A DNA stretch of 64,000 bases from Dinghuibacter silviterrae (GTDB taxonomy: Bacteria; Bacteroidota; Bacteroidia; Chitinophagales; Chitinophagaceae), in contig NZ_SODV01000001.1 of assembly GCF_004366355.1 (NCBI RefSeq), positions 1,116,001 through 1,180,000 of the forward strand, written 5' to 3'. The position numbers and the translations under genes are program-made. The notes under the pieces are model-generated. The model was not told where the DNA came from. It did no database searches and saw nothing but the letters and a program-made list of their open reading frames with translations. This document shows positions 43,719 through 52,864 of the stretch, piece by piece (within the stretch, counting starts at the first letter, position 1; each line of letters opens with the position of its first letter).

Positions 43719-43726
43719 CAAAGGTA
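43719..43726 (-). promoter_or_regulatory. -7 promoter box of the ABC-F gene
   Basis: On the minus strand this reads TACCTTTG, a perfect TAnnTTTG match, ending 6 nt before the ATG at 43712. The transcript must be leaderless or nearly so. Confidence 0.6.
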
Positions 43727-43782
43727 CGATGTCTACTTAATCTTGTTTTTTCTATGTAATATTACCCTTCCGAAAATATCTT

Positions 43783-45069
43783 ATGTCTGACGTCCGGAAT
43801 ATCGCCATTATTGGATTGGGTTATGTTGGCTTGCCTTTGGCCGCGGCTTTTGCCCGCAAACACGTCGTCACGGGTTTTGACATCAACCCGGAACGCGTGG
43901 CCGAATTGACAAAGGGTTTTGACAAGACGCTGGAGGTCGGTAAGAAAGAGCTGGAGGAGGTGCGCGCAGCGGACAAGGGCGCCCGGGGGCTTTTCGTTAC
44001 CCACCGCCGGGAAGACCTGGAAACCGCCACCTTTTATATCGTGACGGTGCCTACACCCGTGGATAAGTACAACCGCCCCGACCTGGGGCCTTTGTACAAG
44101 GCCAGCGAGACTGTCGGGAAGGTGCTCAAAAAGGGGGACATCGTGGTCTATGAGTCGACCGTTTATCCCGGTGTGACGGAAGAGGAATGCGTGCCGGTGC
44201 TGGAGCGGGTTTCAGGCCTCAGGTTCAATGTAGATTTCTTTGCGGGTTATTCCCCCGAACGGATCAACCCGGGGGATAAGGAACACACCGTGACCAAGAT
44301 CCTGAAGGTGACCTCGGGTTCCACCCCGGAGGCGGCAAAGACGATCAACGACCTGTATGCAAGCGTGATCAGTGCGGGAACGTTCCAGGCATCGAGCATA
44401 CGGGTGGCGGAAGCGGCCAAGGTGATCGAGAACAGCCAGCGGGACATCAACATTGCCTTTGTCAACGAACTGTCCAAGATCTTTACCCTTTTGGGCATCG
44501 ATACCCGGGAGGTGTTGGAGGCGGCAGGGACCAAGTGGAATTTTTTGCGGTTTACACCGGGACTGGTCGGTGGACACTGCATCGGCGTCGACCCGTATTA
44601 CCTTACCCAAAAGGCGCAGGAGGTCGGGTATCACCCCGAGATCATCCTGGCGGGAAGAAGGCTCAACGACGGCATGGGTGCTTATGTGGCCGAACAGGTT
44701 GTCAAGCAAATGGTCCGAAGCAACATCCCCGTCAACGGTTCGGACGTACTGGTGTTGGGATTTACGTTTAAGGAAAATTGCCCTGACGTCCGCAATACCC
44801 GGGTGATTGATATATACAGGGAGCTGGAGAGTTATCATGTACGGGTGACCCTGCACGACCCGAGGGCCTCAGCCCATGAGGTGCTCACCGAGTACGGGAT
44901 ACCGATGGTGGAAGCCCTGCCCAAAGGCAAGGTTTTTGATGCCATCATTCTGGCGGTGGCCCACGAGGAATTTTTGGAAATGGACATCCGTGAAATGGGG
45001 CGCGATGATGCGGTCCTGTTTGATGTAAAAGCGGCGTTGCCCCGGGCTTGGGGGGCGCTTCGGCTATAA
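43783..45069 (+). CDS. UDP-N-acetylglucosamine 6-dehydrogenase (TviB/WbpO-like)
   Basis: 428 aa. It has an N-terminal Rossmann motif [14 protein letters not shown], the segment [28 protein letters not shown] and the catalytic cysteine in [13 protein letters not shown]. The sequence resembles TviB (Vi antigen) more than the glucose-type Ugd. It oxidises UDP-GlcNAc or UDP-GalNAc at C6 to the uronic acid using NAD. It opens an operon with WbpD-, WbpB-like and asparagine synthase genes, and its product could also feed the WbpP/TviC-like epimerase at 51875. Confidence 0.93.
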   Translation: MSDVRNIAIIGLGYVGLPLAAAFARKHVVTGFDINPERVAELTKGFDKTLEVGKKELEEVRAADKGARGLFVTHRREDLETATFYIVTVPTPVDKYNRPDLGPLYKASETVGKVLKKGDIVVYESTVYPGVTEEECVPVLERVSGLRFNVDFFAGYSPERINPGDKEHTVTKILKVTSGSTPEAAKTINDLYASVISAGTFQASSIRVAEAAKVIENSQRDINIAFVNELSKIFTLLGIDTREVLEAAGTKWNFLRFTPGLVGGHCIGVDPYYLTQKAQEVGYHPEIILAGRRLNDGMGAYVAEQVVKQMVRSNIPVNGSDVLVLGFTFKENCPDVRNTRVIDIYRELESYHVRVTLHDPRASAHEVLTEYGIPMVEALPKGKVFDAIILAVAHEEFLEMDIREMGRDDAVLFDVKAALPRAWGALRL

Positions 45070-45081
45070 AATACAATACCC

Positions 45082-45663
45082 ATGAACGAAAAAGGATACT
45101 ACATACACGAAAGCTCCGTCGTCGACGAGGGCTCCCGGATAGGAGAAGGGACGAACATCTGGCATTTTTGCCACGTCATGACCGGGGCCGTTATCGGGAA
45201 ACACTGCAACCTTGGTCAAAACGTCCACGTAGCCGCGGATGTCGTCCTAGGGGACTATGTGAAAGTACAGAACAACGTGTCTATTTACACAGGCGTCACC
45301 TTGGGGGACTATGTTTTCCTCGGGCCTTCCTGCGTCTTTACAAACGTCCTCCACCCCCGGAGCGCGGTCGTCCGGAAAGAAAAGTTCTCAAAGACGAATG
45401 TCGGGGAGGGCGCCACCATCGGCGCCAATGCGACGATCGTTTGCGGACACGACATCGGCAAGTTTGCTTTTATCGGGGCCGGTGCCGTGGTGACCAAAAC
45501 GGTTCCCGACTATGCGTTGGTGGTGGGCAACCCTGCCCGTCAAACGGGCTGGGTCAGCGAGTTCGGTCACGCCCTCGCCTTTGACTGGAACGGACACGCG
45601 GTTTGTCCGGAAAGTGGGCAGGAGTATAAGTTGGAGAACAACAAGGTTTCGAGAATCAAATGA
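45082..45663 (+). CDS. WbpD-like sugar N-acetyltransferase (left-handed beta-helix)
   Basis: 193 aa. Hexapeptide repeats fill residues about 10-150 ([38 protein letters not shown]), and [20 protein letters not shown] is the usual final coil. A short C-terminal part follows. It matches the WxcM-N/WbpD group, which acetylates the 3-amino group of UDP-2-acetamido-3-amino-uronic acids. With the TviB-like and WbpB-like neighbours it forms most of a di-N-acetylated uronic acid pathway. It overlaps the next gene by 4 nt. Confidence 0.9.
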   Translation: MNEKGYYIHESSVVDEGSRIGEGTNIWHFCHVMTGAVIGKHCNLGQNVHVAADVVLGDYVKVQNNVSIYTGVTLGDYVFLGPSCVFTNVLHPRSAVVRKEKFSKTNVGEGATIGANATIVCGHDIGKFAFIGAGAVVTKTVPDYALVVGNPARQTGWVSEFGHALAFDWNGHAVCPESGQEYKLENNKVSRIK

Positions 45664-46670
45664 TGCCCATAGGATTTGCGGTAGTTGGCTATGGTCGCAT
45701 GGGGAAACGCCATGCTTCCCTGATCGGGTCGCACCCTGAGACCGTGCTCCGGGCCGTGGCGGACCCGTACGAAAAAGGCCCGGGCGAAAACAGCTCGCCC
45801 GAAAGTGGTCCCGGCGAAATCAGCGGACCCCCGGTCGCGCACTTCGACTCCCTGGACAGTCTCCTGGAATCCCCCCTGTCCGCGTCTATCGACGTAGTGG
45901 ACATCGCCACCCCCAACGGCTATCACGCCGTCCAGGCCTGCCGGGCGCTGGAAGCGGGGAAACACGTGATCGTGGAAAAGCCCCTGGCCCTGACGGGAGC
46001 GGATGCGCGGAGAATCATCGAAACAGGGGTGCGGATGGACAAGCGGGTTTTTGTGGTCATGCAAAACAGGTATGCATCGGCGGCGCACTGGCTCCACTCG
46101 CTCGTCAGCGGGGGCCGGCTGGGAAAAATCTTCCTCGTCCAGGTCAATGCTTTTTGGAACAGGGACGGCCGTTATTATGTGCCGGGCGGCTGGCATGGGC
46201 GAAAAGACCTGGATGGCGGCGTGCTGTTTACCCAGTTTTCCCACCTGGTCGACTTGCTGTACTGGTTGTTTGGAGACCTATCGGATATCCGGTCCCGCTG
46301 GGCGGACTTTACCCATAAAGGGCTGGCGGAATTCCAGGACTCGGGTATGGTCCAGTTTAGCCTGAAAGGAGGCGCCATGGGCGCCTTTCATTTCTCGACG
46401 GCGGTGTGGGACAAGAACCTGGACACCAGCCTTACCCTTGTGGCTGAATACGGAACAATCCGCCTGGGGGGCCAATACATGGAACGCGTGGATTATTGTC
46501 ACCTCCGGGACGGGGCGCCCCCGCCCGAAACCGGCCATACGTCGTTGGAGAACCACCGGCTTTTTTTCAGCGGCGTGGTCGATGTACTGCAAGGCAGGGC
46601 GGAGCAGGCGATAGATCCCATGGACGGGTGGAAGGTGGTGGATCTGATCGAGCGCTTTTACAAGGCATAA
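45660..46670 (+). CDS. Gfo/Idh/MocA oxidoreductase (WbpB-like)
   Basis: 336 aa. The Rossmann start [18 protein letters not shown], the EKP motif ([12 protein letters not shown]) and the middle [20 protein letters not shown] identify the Gfo/Idh/MocA family. The position between WbpD-like and asparagine synthase genes suggests the WbpB role: oxidation of the 3-hydroxyl of UDP-GlcNAcA before transamination. A run of Gly/Ser/Pro-rich residues (about 42-60) is an unusual loop insertion. Start ATG overlaps the previous stop (ATGA). Confidence 0.88.
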   Translation: MMPIGFAVVGYGRMGKRHASLIGSHPETVLRAVADPYEKGPGENSSPESGPGEISGPPVAHFDSLDSLLESPLSASIDVVDIATPNGYHAVQACRALEAGKHVIVEKPLALTGADARRIIETGVRMDKRVFVVMQNRYASAAHWLHSLVSGGRLGKIFLVQVNAFWNRDGRYYVPGGWHGRKDLDGGVLFTQFSHLVDLLYWLFGDLSDIRSRWADFTHKGLAEFQDSGMVQFSLKGGAMGAFHFSTAVWDKNLDTSLTLVAEYGTIRLGGQYMERVDYCHLRDGAPPPETGHTSLENHRLFFSGVVDVLQGRAEQAIDPMDGWKVVDLIERFYKA

Positions 46671-46680
46671 ATCGGAGTCT

Positions 46681-48603
46681 ATGTGCGGAATAGCCGGTAT
46701 CGTCAGCGTAGACCCCCGCGAGGTCTCCGCGCCCCGGTTAAAAAAAATGACGGATGCGATCGCCCACCGCGGCCCCGATGGGGAAGGCGGCTGGATCGAT
46801 CCGGAGGGCAGGATTGCCCTTGGCAGCAGGCGGCTTTCCGTCATCGACCTGTCGGGGGCGGGGGCCCAGCCCATGCACGATCCCTCGGGCAGGTATACCC
46901 TTGTGTACAACGGAGAGATCTATAACTACATAGAGCTAAAAAAAGAGCTGGAGGCCCGGGGTGTTTCCTTCCGCTCGACATCGGACACGGAAGTCCTCCT
47001 GGCCATGTATGAATGGAGGGGGGAGGACTGTCTTTCCAGCCTGGACGGGATGTTTGCTTTTGCGATCCACGACGCCCGGGAACGGTCTCTTTTCTGCGCC
47101 CGGGACCGATTTGGCGAAAGGCCGTTTTATTACGCCTATGCGCCGGGGCGGTCCTTTCTTTTCGGCTCAGAAATGAAGGCCTTGTGGGCCGCGGGTTTCC
47201 GGAGGGAGGTCGATCCGGGGATGCTGTACAATTACCTGGCCTACGGCCTGGTCCTGGATGCGGGCAGACCGGAACGGACCTTTTTCGCGGACATACACAG
47301 CCTGGAAGGCAGCCACTGCCTGCGGCTGGATTTGGATACCTTACGGTTGGAAAAGCGCCGCTACTGGGACATTCCCCGGGTGGGCGGGCCCGGGGAAGGC
47401 GGCCGGGGCGGCGGCATCGCCAGGGGCGTGACACGAAACGGCGGCGCCCGGGAAAGCGGCGCGCTGGAAGAAGCCGCCCTAAAGGTGCACGAGTTATTGA
47501 CCCGCTCGGTCACCCGCCGCCTGCGCTCCGACGTTCCCGTCGGATCGAGCCTCTCCGGCGGCCTGGACAGCAGCATCGTCGTCCAACTGGCGGCAAAGCA
47601 CCTGAGGGAACAGGGTAGCCGGCTGACTACTTTTTCCGCCCGGTTCCCCGGTTTTGCGAGGGACGAAGGACGGTACATACGACTGGCATCGCATGCCGCG
47701 GACACGGACCAGGTTGATGTTTTTCCGGGGGGGAAGGATCTGCCGGAAAAAATAAGGGAAGTGATGCATTACCAGGAGGAGCCCTTTGGGTCGGCGGGTA
47801 TACTGGCCCAGTTCGAGGTCATGCGCGCGGCTAAGCAACATGGTGTAACGGTGCTGCTCGATGGCCAGGGCGCGGATGAAATCCTCGGGGGTTACGGTCA
47901 CCACTACCCGCAGTTTATAAGGGAAGCCCGGCGCGAAAACCCGCGGGCGGCGCTGAATGCGGCGCTTTCGCATCTGCGGAGGTCTGTTAATTTTCGGTTA
48001 ATCCAGGAAACGTTTAAAGTTTTGTCGCCGGACTTACCGTTCTTGCCAGCGCGGTATAAGACGGCCAGGATGGCCTGGAGGCAAGCGTTACAACCGCTCT
48101 TTAACCGGGATTTTTATGAGGCCGGCAGGACTCCTTGTCCTGTGTCTTCACCGGGAGGAGGGTTGTCGGAGTTGTTGTACAACGAGACCTTTGTCACGGG
48201 TTTGCCGGAACTGTTGAGATACGCGGACCGCAATGCCAACGCCCATTCCAGGGAAGTACGCTTACCCTACCTGGACCACGAGCTGGCGGCATACATCTTT
48301 ACCCTGCCGGGGGTGTGGAAGATTCACGGACCCTGGAGCAAGTACCTTTTGAGAACGGCTTTTGAAAACGACCTGCCGGGCGAAATCGCCTGGAGACGGG
48401 TCAAGGTGGGTTTTGAACCTCCCCAACGGTCATGGATGACCGACGCGGAGGTGGCCGGGGCGGTACGGTCGTCTATAGGACTTCTGGTCGACCGGCGTAT
48501 TCTGGACCGGCGTCTTTTGAGGAGGAAACCGGCGGCACACGGGGCGTATGAGCGGGGGGACGGGAGCTGGTCCTTTTTGATGGCAGCGGCCCTTTTGGGC
48601 TAA
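46681..48603 (+). CDS. asnB: Asparagine synthase (glutamine-hydrolysing)
   Basis: 640 aa. The N-terminal class II glutaminase starts MCGIAGI with nucleophile Cys2 and continues HRGPDGEGGW and YNGEIYNY. The synthetase domain carries the PP-loop SLSGGLDSS (S292 region) and DGQGADEILGGY. A Gly/Arg-rich insert (about 235-262) separates the domains. In polysaccharide loci such enzymes often amidate uronic acids rather than make free asparagine; here the gene ends an operon that makes UDP-uronic acids, which supports that reading. No terminator is visible before the next promoter. Confidence 0.92.
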   Translation: MCGIAGIVSVDPREVSAPRLKKMTDAIAHRGPDGEGGWIDPEGRIALGSRRLSVIDLSGAGAQPMHDPSGRYTLVYNGEIYNYIELKKELEARGVSFRSTSDTEVLLAMYEWRGEDCLSSLDGMFAFAIHDARERSLFCARDRFGERPFYYAYAPGRSFLFGSEMKALWAAGFRREVDPGMLYNYLAYGLVLDAGRPERTFFADIHSLEGSHCLRLDLDTLRLEKRRYWDIPRVGGPGEGGRGGGIARGVTRNGGARESGALEEAALKVHELLTRSVTRRLRSDVPVGSSLSGGLDSSIVVQLAAKHLREQGSRLTTFSARFPGFARDEGRYIRLASHAADTDQVDVFPGGKDLPEKIREVMHYQEEPFGSAGILAQFEVMRAAKQHGVTVLLDGQGADEILGGYGHHYPQFIREARRENPRAALNAALSHLRRSVNFRLIQETFKVLSPDLPFLPARYKTARMAWRQALQPLFNRDFYEAGRTPCPVSSPGGGLSELLYNETFVTGLPELLRYADRNANAHSREVRLPYLDHELAAYIFTLPGVWKIHGPWSKYLLRTAFENDLPGEIAWRRVKVGFEPPQRSWMTDAEVAGAVRSSIGLLVDRRILDRRLLRRKPAAHGAYERGDGSWSFLMAAALLG

Positions 48604-48632
48604 AAAAATAGGCAACAGCTTTTAAAAATGAT

Positions 48633-48640
48633 TATATTTG
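48633..48640 (+). promoter_or_regulatory. -7 promoter box of the exopolysaccharide export/assembly operon
   Basis: TATATTTG is a perfect TAnnTTTG match in the AT-rich 83-bp gap before the Wza-like gene (ATG 48687, 46 nt further). No clear -33. It separates the precursor operon (43783-48603) from the long operon that follows. Confidence 0.6.
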
Positions 48641-48686
48641 TTGTGTTTAGCGAAAAATCCATTATCCACTCTCACGAGATCCTTCT

Positions 48687-49484
48687 ATGAAGCGTTTGAA
48701 AAACCATGGGGTGTCCTTTGGCTTGGCGACGACCGTGCTGTTAACCCTTTCTTACTGCACCCCTTCCAGGAATATCGTTTACTTCCGCGACCTGGACGAT
48801 ACTGCGAGGATCCACGTACAAGATTCCATTCAACATTTCGAAGCCCGCATCCAGCAGGGTGACGTCTTAGGTATTCAGGTCAGCAGCGCCGATGCCGTGG
48901 CCAGCGCGCCGTTTAATCCAGGCAGCGCCCAGGGTACGGGAGCCGGGGGCGCTGTAGCAACCGGGGCCCATGCCTACCAGGTGGACCCGGACGGCACCAT
49001 CGACTTTCCCATCCTGGGCAAGATCCACGCTGCGGGTCTGACAACCGCCGTTCTGAGGGATACGCTGATGGCGCGGTTGGCGGACTCGGACTACCTGAAA
49101 GAACCACACGTCAGCGTACAATACCTGAACTATAAGATCACCGTGTTGGGAGAGGTTGCGCGTCCGGCCACCTATCCGATCACCGACGGCAAAGCAACGC
49201 TGCTGGACGCCCTGGGGATGGCGGGGGACCTGACCATCTTCGGCAAGCGTAAAAATGTCACCGTTATCCGGGAAGAGGGGGGGGTGAGGACTTTCGCCAA
49301 ACTGGACCTGACGTCCAGCCAGGTATTCCGTTCCCCTTATTTCTACCTGCACCAAAACGACGTTGTATATGTGGAGCCCAACAAGGCTAAGTCCGCGGCC
49401 TCCGACGACCGCGTGATCCGGGGTGTTTCCCTCGCGGCAGGCATGCTGGCTGTGGTCCTTTCCCTCGTATATCTTCTAAAATAA
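48687..49484 (+). CDS. Polysaccharide export outer-membrane lipoprotein (Wza-like)
   Basis: 265 aa. The N-terminal signal ends at LSYC, a lipobox-like site (Cys24). The poly-export domain covers about 50-150 (IQQGDVLGIQVSSAD, YQVDPDGTIDFPILGKIHAA). A SLBB domain covers about 155-235 (ITVLGEVARPATYPI, LHQNDVVYVEPNKA). A C-terminal transmembrane helix (GVSLAAGMLAVVLSLVYLLK) follows. It would form the outer membrane exit for the polysaccharide, working with the Wzc-like kinase encoded 5 nt downstream. A Gly/Ala-rich insert (about 73-90) is extra compared with typical homologs. Confidence 0.92.
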   Translation: MKRLKNHGVSFGLATTVLLTLSYCTPSRNIVYFRDLDDTARIHVQDSIQHFEARIQQGDVLGIQVSSADAVASAPFNPGSAQGTGAGGAVATGAHAYQVDPDGTIDFPILGKIHAAGLTTAVLRDTLMARLADSDYLKEPHVSVQYLNYKITVLGEVARPATYPITDGKATLLDALGMAGDLTIFGKRKNVTVIREEGGVRTFAKLDLTSSQVFRSPYFYLHQNDVVYVEPNKAKSAASDDRVIRGVSLAAGMLAVVLSLVYLLK

Positions 49485-49489
49485 CCCGC

Positions 49490-51871
49490 ATGAACGGACC
49501 CCTCGCCATAGAAAACCGCCTGCAAGGACAGCCTTCAGGGAGCCCCAAGGAAGTCAACGTCCTGATGGAGGTACTCTCCAGGTTTGTGCATTACTGGTAC
49601 TGGTTTATTGTGTCCATCATCTTTTGCGTGGCCTGTGCCAAGATATACTTGAGGTACAGCGTACCCGTATATAACGTCCAGTGCCGGTTCCTCATCAAAA
49701 AGCAGAACACGAACCCGCAGGCGGAGGAGCTTTCACAGCTCAGCATCATCGATAACAACAACGACGTCGGTAACGGCGTGGAGATTCTCCGGACAAAGCT
49801 GCTCATGAAACGGACGGTCCACCGCTTGCAGCTCAACGTCACGTGTTTTTCCATGGGCCGGTTTAAACATACCGAGCGCTACCGGAACGCCCCCTTTGAC
49901 ATACAGTTGGTATCCATGGAGGACACCGCCGCCGGCCGGGCCATGACGATCACCATGAGTCCTGCAGGGGACGGCATTCTGTTGGCCGGCCAGGGCACTG
50001 CGTTACGCCAGTGGGGGGACACCATCCGGGAAGGAGGGATTGTCATGACCGTCCTGAAAAACCAACCCTTTTTTACGACCGAAGGCCAGTACGAGGTCTT
50101 TATCTCCCCGGAAGACCAGACAACCCTGGCGTATATGGCCCGGACAAAGATTGCCCAAAGCTCGGACGGTACCAACGTGGTGGAGATGGATATTACCGAC
50201 GCGCTTCCCAAAAGAGGGGAAGACGTCCTCAACACCCTTTACGACGTCTATACCCAGGCCAACGTGGAAGACCAGAATTCGACAGCGGACAATACCATCG
50301 ATTTTATCAACAACCGCCTGGAAATCGTGCAAAGGGAGCTGTCGGGAGTAGAGAACCATATCCAGGATTTCAAAACCCGCAACCAGGTCACCGACCTGGG
50401 AGAACAGTCCAAGCTGGCACTCGGGGACAATCATGACCTGGAGCAACAGGTCGTGCAACAAGGGGTCCGGTTGGAAGTATTGAATTCCGTGGAAGACTAT
50501 TTGCGGAAAAACGACAAAAGGGTGGTGCCCCCTTCGCTTATAGACCAGGATCCGGCTTATGCCGCGCTTGCCCAAAGATATAACGCCGCAGTAACGGAAA
50601 GGGATAACCTCCTGGCGAACGCCGCTCCGCGCAACCCGGTGGTGGTGCAGATGAATGCCCGGATCGATACCCTGAAACATGACCTCCTCGCCAGCCTGGA
50701 CAATGTCCGGCAAACCCTCCAGATCACCAGCCAGGGGTTGGTCCGGAAACTCGACCAAGTGGGGGGCACCATCCGGCAAACGCCTGCCAAGGAACGGACG
50801 TTCCTCGACATTTCCAGAGAACAGCAGGTCAAGCAACAGCTCTACCTGTTCCTTTTGCAAAAAAGGGAAGAAACCGCCATTTCAAAGTCCGGCACCCTTG
50901 CCAACTCCAGGCTGATCGAACCGGCCCGCAGGGACGCCGCGCCGTTTAGCCCCAACGCCCGTAACATCTACATGACCGGTCTGGCGGTCGGTGTGCTTAT
51001 CCCCGGGGTCCTGATCTACCTGCTGTCGCTGATCAACAACCGGATCGCCGGCAAAAAAGACGTGACTGCCCGCACAGATGCGCCCATATTAGGGGAGGTC
51101 GGGCACAACCGCACCGGCGAAGCGCTGATCATGGGGGGCAACGCCCGCAGCATCCTCGCAGAACAGTTCCGGATCCTGCGCGCCAACCTGCAATTTATGC
51201 TAACCGGCCGCCGGCACCAGGTGATCCTCGTCACGTCGAGCATGAGCGGGGAGGGAAAGACCTTTATCTCGATGAACATCGCCGGCGCTTTGGCGATCAC
51301 CGGTAAAAAAGTCGTGCTCCTGGAACTGGACCTCCGGAAACCCAAGGTGTCCTCGGACCTCGGCATGGACAACAACCAGGGGTTTAGCAACTATGTCGTG
51401 TCCAACGAGGATATGAAAAACCTGGCCAAACCGGTACCCAGTATGCCCGGTTTGTTTGTCATCGGATCGGGTCCGGTACCGCCGAATCCCGCGGAGCTGC
51501 TGATGCAGGACAAAGTCAATGCGCTTTTCGAGTACCTGCACGCCAATTTCGACTTTATCGTCATCGATACCCCCCCGGTGGGGCTCGTATCGGATGCCTT
51601 GCTGGTCGCGCCGTATGCAGATGCCTGTATCTACATCACCCGCCAGGGGTATACGCGCAAAGGCCAGGTAGGCCTGATCGAAGAGTTGTACCTCTCCCGG
51701 AAGATGAAAGGGCTTTCTGTCGTCATCAACGACGTCAAGGCGGAAAAAAGAGGGGGGTATGGCTATGGCTACGGGTATGGGTACGGCTATGGGTCCGGTT
51801 ATTACAGCGACGACGATACCAAATCCAAACCCTGGCAAAAAATATTCTCCAAGCAAGCGTCATCCAAATAA
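49490..51871 (+). CDS. Wzc-like exopolysaccharide tyrosine kinase
   Basis: 793 aa. An N-terminal Wzz domain with a first membrane helix (about 36-56), a periplasmic coiled-coil region, and a second helix (NIYMTGLAVGVLIPGVLIYL, about 490-515) lead to a cytoplasmic BY-kinase: Walker A SSMSGEGKT (near 583), Walker A' VVLLELDLRKPK and Walker B FIVIDTPPVG. The C-terminal tail has eight tyrosines in alternating GY order (757-772), the usual autophosphorylation cluster. It controls chain length and export by phosphorylation cycling. Confidence 0.94.
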   Translation: MNGPLAIENRLQGQPSGSPKEVNVLMEVLSRFVHYWYWFIVSIIFCVACAKIYLRYSVPVYNVQCRFLIKKQNTNPQAEELSQLSIIDNNNDVGNGVEILRTKLLMKRTVHRLQLNVTCFSMGRFKHTERYRNAPFDIQLVSMEDTAAGRAMTITMSPAGDGILLAGQGTALRQWGDTIREGGIVMTVLKNQPFFTTEGQYEVFISPEDQTTLAYMARTKIAQSSDGTNVVEMDITDALPKRGEDVLNTLYDVYTQANVEDQNSTADNTIDFINNRLEIVQRELSGVENHIQDFKTRNQVTDLGEQSKLALGDNHDLEQQVVQQGVRLEVLNSVEDYLRKNDKRVVPPSLIDQDPAYAALAQRYNAAVTERDNLLANAAPRNPVVVQMNARIDTLKHDLLASLDNVRQTLQITSQGLVRKLDQVGGTIRQTPAKERTFLDISREQQVKQQLYLFLLQKREETAISKSGTLANSRLIEPARRDAAPFSPNARNIYMTGLAVGVLIPGVLIYLLSLINNRIAGKKDVTARTDAPILGEVGHNRTGEALIMGGNARSILAEQFRILRANLQFMLTGRRHQVILVTSSMSGEGKTFISMNIAGALAITGKKVVLLELDLRKPKVSSDLGMDNNQGFSNYVVSNEDMKNLAKPVPSMPGLFVIGSGPVPPNPAELLMQDKVNALFEYLHANFDFIVIDTPPVGLVSDALLVAPYADACIYITRQGYTRKGQVGLIEELYLSRKMKGLSVVINDVKAEKRGGYGYGYGYGYGYGSGYYSDDDTKSKPWQKIFSKQASSK
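51752..51805 (+). repeat. (Gly-Tyr)n-coding microrepeat in the Wzc tail
   Basis: Alternating GGx TAy codons encode GYGYGYGYGYGYG then SGYY. The 6-bp period could slip, changing the number of phosphorylatable tyrosines in steps of one without a frameshift. Confidence 0.75.
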
Positions 51872-51874
51872 CCC

Positions 51875-52864
51875 ATGTTCGAACACCCCTTTCATACCGG
51901 TTCGCTTTCCGATCATTCCTTCCTCGTCACGGGTGGGGCCGGCTTTATCGGTTCCAACCTCGTGGAATACCTGGTCCGCCATAAGGCCGGCAGGATCCGT
52001 GTCCTGGACAACCTGTCGACCGGGCACCTGGACAACCTCAGGGAATTTAGGGACTATCCGGGTTTCGAATGGATGGAAGGGGATATCCGGGACATGGACA
52101 CCTGCCGGCGCGCCTGCGAGGGGATTCAGTTCGTGTCGCACCAGGCGGCACTGGGTTCCGTTCCGCGTTCAGTCAAGGACCCGGTGACCACCAACGACGT
52201 CAACATCACGGGCCATCTTCATGTATTACAGGCCGCCCGGGAATCCGGTAGTACGCTGAAAATGGTCTATGCGGCCTCTTCATCCACCTATGGGGATTCC
52301 CGGGAGTTGCCAAAGGTCGAGGACCGGATCGGCAACCCGCTGTCCCCTTATGCGGTGACGAAATTTGTCAATGAACGCTACGCCCAGGTCTTTTCGGATG
52401 TATACGGCTTCCATACCGTGGGGCTGCGTTACTTTAACGTATTTGGTCCACGCCAGGACCCGGACGGGCCCTACGCGGCGGTCATACCGCTGTTCATCCG
52501 CGCCGCGTTGCAAGGGAACGCCCCGACCATCAATGGGGACGGGGAGCAAACCCGGGACTTCACCTTTGTAGAAAATGCCGTCCAGGCAAACATCCTCGCC
52601 TTGTTAAAGGGGCGGTCGCTGGACAAGCACGAGGTCTTCAACATCGCTTACGGCCGGAATATTACCCTCAATGGGTTGTGGCGTCTCCTGACAGCGCAAA
52701 CGGGCACCCACCGGCAGCCCACTTACGGCCCACCCCGTCAGGGGGACATAAAGCATTCCCTGGCCGATATCGGGAAAGCGGCCCGCATGCTGGATTACGC
52801 CCCCCGGTTCGATATTGAAAAAGGCCTATCCGTCACCCTTGAATGGTACCGTCATGAGTCTTAG
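51875..52864 (+). CDS. UDP-N-acetylglucosamine 4-epimerase (WbpP/TviC-like)
   Basis: 329 aa extended SDR. NAD motif TGGAGFIGSNLVEYL (near 19-32), catalytic YxxxK in SPYAVTKFVNE, and the WbpP-type segments VSHQAALGSVPRSVKDP and GLRYFNVFGPRQDPDGPYAA. WbpP and TviC interconvert UDP-GlcNAc/GalNAc or their uronic acids. Together with the TviB-like enzyme at 43783 this would give UDP-GalNAcA, the Vi antigen precursor. The next gene overlaps its end by 11 nt. Confidence 0.92.
   Translation: MFEHPFHTGSLSDHSFLVTGGAGFIGSNLVEYLVRHKAGRIRVLDNLSTGHLDNLREFRDYPGFEWMEGDIRDMDTCRRACEGIQFVSHQAALGSVPRSVKDPVTTNDVNITGHLHVLQAARESGSTLKMVYAASSSTYGDSRELPKVEDRIGNPLSPYAVTKFVNERYAQVFSDVYGFHTVGLRYFNVFGPRQDPDGPYAAVIPLFIRAALQGNAPTINGDGEQTRDFTFVENAVQANILALLKGRSLDKHEVFNIAYGRNITLNGLWRLLTAQTGTHRQPTYGPPRQGDIKHSLADIGKAARMLDYAPRFDIEKGLSVTLEWYRHES

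Noticed and set aside
41778-43790. 670-codon plus-strand frame opposite the ABC-F gene
   Set aside because: Although very long, it mirrors the ABC-F reading frame and has shadow-like composition with no recognised domain.
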